From NCBI GenBank assembly GCA_021441665.1, contig JAGYYN010003858.1:1-23921 (forward strand): a stretch of DNA of 23,921 bases, in the 5' to 3' direction. The notes beneath the pieces were generated by a model. That model saw only the letters and a list, made by a program, of their open reading frames with translations, was not told the origin of the DNA and did no database searches. The position numbers were made by a program, and so were the translations under genes. Each line of letters starts with the position of its first letter. The first letter of the stretch is position 1. Positions 19,616-23,921 of this stretch are shown piece after piece. The DNA comes from Euplotes cf. woodruffi 2 WChen-2021 (lineage: Eukaryota; Ciliophora; Spirotrichea; Euplotida; Euplotidae).

Positions 19616-20850
19616 ATGAAATCATTTAAATTATCAAAATCTATTTTCTTGAACATGACTAACAGTAAACGGTTAATTAGCTAAATAAAATAAATTAGGA
19701 GAAAACCAGATCTCTGAGTCAAATAAAGCCAAGAGAAGATATCAACTCGAACTTAATCGACAATTACCACTTCCACAAGAAAACTCAAGTACTTCCTGGA
19801 AACAAGACTAAAATCGATGATCGGTACTTCATCGATGTTGAAAGGAACAGACTGAACACTGAACATAGCAATCGGAGACTTGGAAGCGTGCATCATGAAA
19901 CAAAGCCTTCGTTGTCAGTAAAAAGACTGATCTTTACGAATTCGAAATAAACGCCAGCCACAAAATAACTACGTCAATAATCTTCTGGAAATAATGAAGG
20001 TAGCGAAACAGCTTATCCATAATAGAGCTCAAATTGGAGCGAGAATATGCAAAGACAGCATTTCAACGAAAGGATATCTAGCTCAAACACATTTAGACCA
20101 GTAAGCATAATCTCATAAGGATTTTAGTTCACACAAGATCCATTAAAAGCGACATTTTCGCAAGAATCTTATACGAGAAAAAGAATGAAATAAAACAAAT
20201 CCGACCTTTGCAAATAATAACGATTTTTCTTTAAATGAAGCAAATGTTACAACACCTGAGAAGTACTTGTCGCCAAAGTGGACGAATAGTCAGCAGACTC
20301 ATTCAATCAGGCAAAGAAATAGCTCTCGGTATCAAAAGTACAGCAAAAGCATTGAGAACCAAAATAACAAAAAATCTGAGGATGTTGAAGAGGCAGAGAA
20401 TACACCAAATACAGTTAGATTTCACCCTCAGCACCAATCCAGTCCTTCCAACGGTAAAATTTACTTTTTAATTCAAATAATTTCCGAATTTTGACTAAAA
20501 TTCTGTGTTGAAACATTGGGGATATAGAGAAAATACAGCCGAGTCGAATAAACTTCTCGCTGACTGAAGGCTACGAAGTGGTCGAAGTGAACGGGGAGAT
20601 GCATCAGATTAACTCAACTCGAACTGCCAGTCCAACTTCAGAAAATAACAAATGCAGGATTTTTAATATTATTGCTGTCAACCAAAAGAAAAACATCGGT
20701 AATTCATAACTGTATTATCCCCATTTTCAAGCCGAAAATGATTCAAACCAAATATATTTGATCTTAATTAAATCGAGCAGAAGTAATAAGCAATCGCTAA
20801 AATTAATTAGATGATATCAAATGGAAATAAAAATTATTAGCAAAAATTAA
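19616..20850 (+). CDS. Unknown S/N/Q-rich protein with two or three frameshift sites
   Basis: ATG 19616 (MKSFKLSKSIFLNMTN), intron 19665-19698 (34 nt), exons to 19999, then 20026-20100, 20128-20453, 20528-20698, 20732-20850 (TAA). The later introns are 26, 27, 74 and 33 nt, all phase-matched. The frame crosses AAA-TAA at 19945-19950 and 20188-20193 by +1 steps; the second opens 87 codons of Ser/Asn/Gln-rich sequence (RQRNSSRYQKYSKSIENQN). In exon 2 either a +1 step at GAC-TAA (19806-19811) or a longer first intron ending near 19727 is needed; both give plausible protein. The product is long, hydrophilic and probably disordered. No domain recognised. Confidence 0.75.
19945..19950 (+). other. 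Candidate +1 frameshift site AAA-TAA
   Basis: The frame ending FTNSK stops at AAA TAA; the +1 frame (AAA CGC CAG CCA) runs 17 codons to a phase-0, 26-nt intron. Confidence 0.7.
20188..20193 (+). other. Candidate +1 frameshift site AAA-TAA
   Basis: The exon starting at 20128 stops at ATG AAA TAA; the +1 frame stays open for 87 codons to a phase-matched donor at 20454. This is the best supported of the seven AAA sites. Confidence 0.8.
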
Positions 20851-20971
20851 AAACTTATTTTTTATTTGGTTTATTAATATTTTCCTCTGTTGCTTTTTGA
20901 CCGATTATTTTTGGCTGTAAAATATTGATTTAAATTGGCTGTCAAATGGGGATTTATTTTTAACCCATCAG

Positions 20972-21887
20972 TTAGTAAATCTGCTTTAGACAATGATGCA
21001 GTCCAAGAACATGAAAAGGAAGATCAAAAGCAAGACAACGCGGTTGTTTCTAAAAAGGAAATAATCCGCACGTTTAGCAATAGAGACTTATCTCAGAGGC
21101 GGATTCGGAACTATGACCAAGACCAGTCGTTAAAGCTTAATGATTATCAGGTCGATAAAATTTTAAAATCCAAAAATCGGATGAGGTAAGTGTGAAGCAA
21201 AAATGAAGTTTAATGCCCTTTAGCCATGCAGCAAATGGATGTCACTCGTCTTTGGACCAGTACAAAGAAATTGTGAGGAAGTGCATCTACGACCCTGAGT
21301 TTTTACTCTCAAAAGAATACTTGAACCATTCTGACGATAATAAATTTTCAATTGGTACGCAGTCACAATTTGTTACTAATCTAGAATTAAAGAAAACAAA
21401 TGTTAAGCGAGAACCAAATATTAACAAGTAAGCAATTGAGTTATATTGCTAGAGCTGCAAAAATCACAGATAACGAGATTTATAATGAAGAATGGAGACA
21501 TGACCTTCGAAATCTCAACTGAATCACTTCTTTAAGAAGCAAGCCTCAACAACTGCCTTGTTCTTCGCTTTCGAGAAAATAAACTGATCGTAAAGATTTG
21601 TGACTGACTTTATAGACTTCAATAGCATGGAAAAACAAAACGATTGGAAAATCAGTTTGGTTTGATAAGTAATCTTGATATAGTTTACAGAAAACTGTGA
21701 TCTCAAGGATATTGTTTTAAAACCGAAGTATGAAAAAATCAAAGGAAAAGAACTCAAAATGTGTAGGTTATCAAAGTTTATTAATATACTAATCATAAAT
21801 AGCAAATACACAGCTGCTTTTAAACGTAAAGATAGAAAAGCAAAAAGACAGGCCGTGAAGAATACTTTATTAGCCATTTCAATATAA
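20972..21887 (+). CDS. Unknown basic protein, five exons, one frameshift site
   Basis: Exons 20972-21185, 21224-21427, 21453-21589, 21626-21668, 21691-21887 (TAA 21885-21887) keep phase over introns of 38, 25, 36 and 22 nt. Exon 1 is Lys/Asp/Gln-rich (EHEKEDQKQDN); exon 2 contains DQYKEIVRKCIYDPEFLLSK; exon 3 ends at AGA AAA TAA (21577-21582) and continues in +1 for three codons to a donor. The last exon is strongly basic (KRKDRKAKRQAVKN). The start is not found; exon 1 may begin after ACCCATCAG. A 117-codon minus-strand ORF (21877-21524) with a signal-like start covers exons 3-5; I regard it as antisense, but it is the strongest rival reading in the window. Confidence 0.68.
21577..21582 (+). 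other. Candidate +1 frameshift site AAA-TAA
   Basis: AAA TAA A follows 41 codons of exon 3; the +1 frame (AAA CTG ATC) reaches a GTAAAG donor after three codons, so support depends on the 36-nt intron being real. Confidence 0.55.
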
Positions 21888-22149
21888 AATTTAGTAAATA
21901 GATGTTAAACAAATTATTTTAAAAATTTTTTATTCAATAAATAGATTGAATTAAATATTAAACCAATTTATATATTTTAGTTAAGCAATTATTAATAACT
22001 ATATTTGAAATATTGTAAATAAAGATTAATCACAAGTAATAATTCAAATAAAATAAGCATTTGGCAATGCAAATCTCTAAACATTAAGATTCTAAATTTA
22101 AACAACCGATTTCAGCAATAATAATTTAAAATTTCCGCATTTTTTAAAA
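21888..22149. other. AT-rich spacer upstream of the kelch gene
   Basis: A/T runs with no open frame. It carries the 3' end of the upstream gene and the promoter of the kelch gene; no element stands out. Confidence 0.5.
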
Positions 22150-23921
22150 ATGTTGCCAAAGTTAGCAAAAAGAAGCAAAACTAAGAGCAAAGGAGCCAGG
22201 AGGCTTGAGCGCGATTCTAAAGCCAGAATGGATGAGCGTCCCTACGACAAAAGAGCTAGCAGCCCCGTTGGATTGAGAATCAGTAGGCCTTATTGCTTTT
22301 ATCTCCTCGAGAGCAATTTAATCATCGACTTTAGCGTCAAAACAAGAGCAAGTCAAGCGAGAAAGCATTGAGATCTGCGAAAGACACGGCAACTTCATCG
22401 TCGCATATGAAGAAGCAACCGGCAGAACGCTTTGCGAGACTTGTGTTTACAGAGGAAGAGTCGAGAAGCCTGTCTTCACTGCGTCTGTCGCTAAACAAGT
22501 CGAGGAGGTCTTTGACGAACAGTACTATGAATTCCACAAACTCATGAAAGAATTCATGTCGATTAATAAGACCGAGATCACGAGGAAGATCCAGTACACA
22601 ATCGCTGAGTTCTTCGAGATATTCAGAAAGAAAATTGACGACCTCGAGAATAAAGCAGTGGCGAAAATAAACCAATCTATCTGTCTGACTGAGCTCGTCA
22701 AGAACGTCGATGGAATGCACGAGTACTTAAACGACAAAAAGATCATCGAGAAGTACGACTTGCACAAAGACCAGCTGAAGAGCAAAATTAAAGACTTGAG
22801 ATACACGTACATATGCCAGAGGAGAAAGGAATTCGACGACGTCGTTAGCGATCTCAGAGATGACAGCCGCAAAATGTCGAACTGCATCAAAGAAGTTAAA
22901 GACTACATCGATAGCATTTGCAATGTAAAGATGGACGAAGTAAGGATCGAGAATATCCTCAGCAAGCTTGCGAGCGAATGTATTCTTATTGATAAGCAGA
23001 ATCCGAACTTCGGCGAGATCGTTCTCCCTCAAAGTCAAGATGATGACGAAGAAGCTGAAGATGAAGAGAAGATACTCAATTCGAATCGAGAGGTCTCCTC
23101 TCAGAACAGTGAAGAGTTCCTGTCAGACCAAATGAACTCGTTTTACTATATTCGAGAGGGAACACTCTGCAGAAAGGAAGTGGAGGATGATAAGGTTTAT
23201 GACGAGACAATTATGGCTTTAAAACTACACTTACAGAAAGTAATCACTGTTCCCTATGGCACTGATAACAGAGTGTATCTAATCGGAGGAGCAAAAGATG
23301 ACCTTGGACTTGATGCGATTGATAATTGATATGAAGTTGAACTGTCCAAGAAGATCCTTATTCCTATCAAGAAACTTAGCCAACCCAAGTTATCTCTTGC
23401 AGCAGGTAAATATCGAATAATACGCTATTGATGATATACCGATTTCTACTGATTTTTGATAATTTCTAAAAATGATAAAAATTTTATTAGTAAATTAGCA
23501 TTAAAAGTGATAATGCAATTTAGGGATCACACCTGATTGAAAAAGCATAGTAATTGCAGGTGGTTCGACAGGATCGAACAATCCAACAAATACTTGCAGC
23601 ATTTACGACGTGCAGGCAAACATATGGAAAGAGCTTCCAATCCTGAATTGTCCGAGATTCTCAGCATCCCTGGTGGTATGCACCAACCAGTCAGTATTTT
23701 GCTTTGGAGGCTTAGAAAGCGACCCAGAAGACCCTTCGAGATTCAATCCTCTCAAGTCGATTGAGCGGCTGTTTTACGAAAGAGAAAAGGCTGAGTGGGA
23801 GACACTCAAGATCAAGCTTCACTTTAAAGGATCTGGCATCGGTGCACTTCGGCTAAATTCAAAGAGTTTCGTTGTGTTTGGAGGCTGGAACCTCAAAAAA
23901 CTTAAAGCATCTGCTTTTATA
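22150..23921 (+). CDS. Zinc-finger/coiled-coil/kelch-repeat protein (3' end outside window)
   Basis: ATG 22150; exons 22150-22282, 22335-23405, 23524->23921, with phase-matched introns of 52 and 118 nt. The first 55 residues are basic. A half B-box-like zinc motif follows (C59-x2-H62, C78-x2-C81), then about 200 residues of charged helix likely to form a coiled coil, an acidic linker (QSQDDDEEAEDEEK), and kelch blades: VYLIGGAKDD (about 358), SIVIAGGST, SVFCFGGLES and SFVVFGGWN. TGA at 23327-23329 and 23538-23540 is read as Cys. Kelch repeats form a beta-propeller for protein binding; with a zinc motif and coiled coil the plan resembles TRIM/kelch scaffold or ubiquitin-ligase adaptor proteins. 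No RING is visible. The propeller is incomplete because the window ends. Confidence 0.95.

Noticed and set aside
1-23921. Tec-type transposon, other mobile element, tRNA or rRNA
   Set aside because: No transposase or recombinase motif, long terminal inverted repeat, tRNA cloverleaf or rRNA core sequence was recognised on either strand.

Overview
The window looks like nuclear DNA of a Euplotes-type ciliate. Several recognisable proteins only make sense if TGA is read as cysteine: two zinc ligands of a RING-H2 finger and two of a PHD finger are TGA codons, and a kelch protein is interrupted only by TGA. Five genes can be read through only by a +1 step at AAA-TAA or AAA-TAG, the classic Euplotes frameshift site. 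Coding sequence is AT-rich, with N/K/S-rich proteins. Euplotes somatic chromosomes are normally one-gene molecules capped by C4A4 repeats. A 24 kb stretch with about 21 genes and no such repeat suits the germline (micronuclear) genome better; this last point is inference.

Layout. 1-2768 (+): 3' part of a PHD-finger gene with unusually long introns. 3356-4696 (-): complete 3-hydroxyisobutyryl-CoA hydrolase. 4791-9933 (+): five small unknown genes (4791-6736, 6855-7970, 8257-8784, about 9.2-9.5 kb, 9621-9933), with a GC-rich anomaly at 7971-8410. 10310-12929 (-): four small unknown genes. 13012-14846 (+): three unknown genes. 15175-16338 (-): membrane RING-H2 ubiquitin ligase. 16670-18741 (-): two unknown genes. 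18840-21887 (+): three unknown genes rich in frameshift sites. 22150-23921 (+): zinc-finger/coiled-coil/kelch protein running off the window. AT-rich spacers separate the blocks.

Gene structure. Most unknown genes become continuous only if very short GT-AG introns (about 22-42 nt) are removed, and codon phase matches at both sides of nearly every such intron. The PHD gene instead has introns of 319, 1076 and 263 nt. These exon models were built by hand with some freedom in choosing junctions. The long open exons (RING, HIBCH, kelch, PHD, 16670-17944, 13247-14207, 18840-21887) are secure; the small genes between 4.8 and 13.2 kb are tentative. Hydrophobic 'membrane protein' ORFs opposite several K/N-rich exons are antisense shadows and were not called.

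No shared pathway is evident. Recognised roles are valine catabolism (HIBCH), chromatin reading (PHD), membrane-linked ubiquitination (RING-H2) and a TRIM/kelch-like scaffold. No transposon, tRNA, rRNA or CRISPR was recognised.
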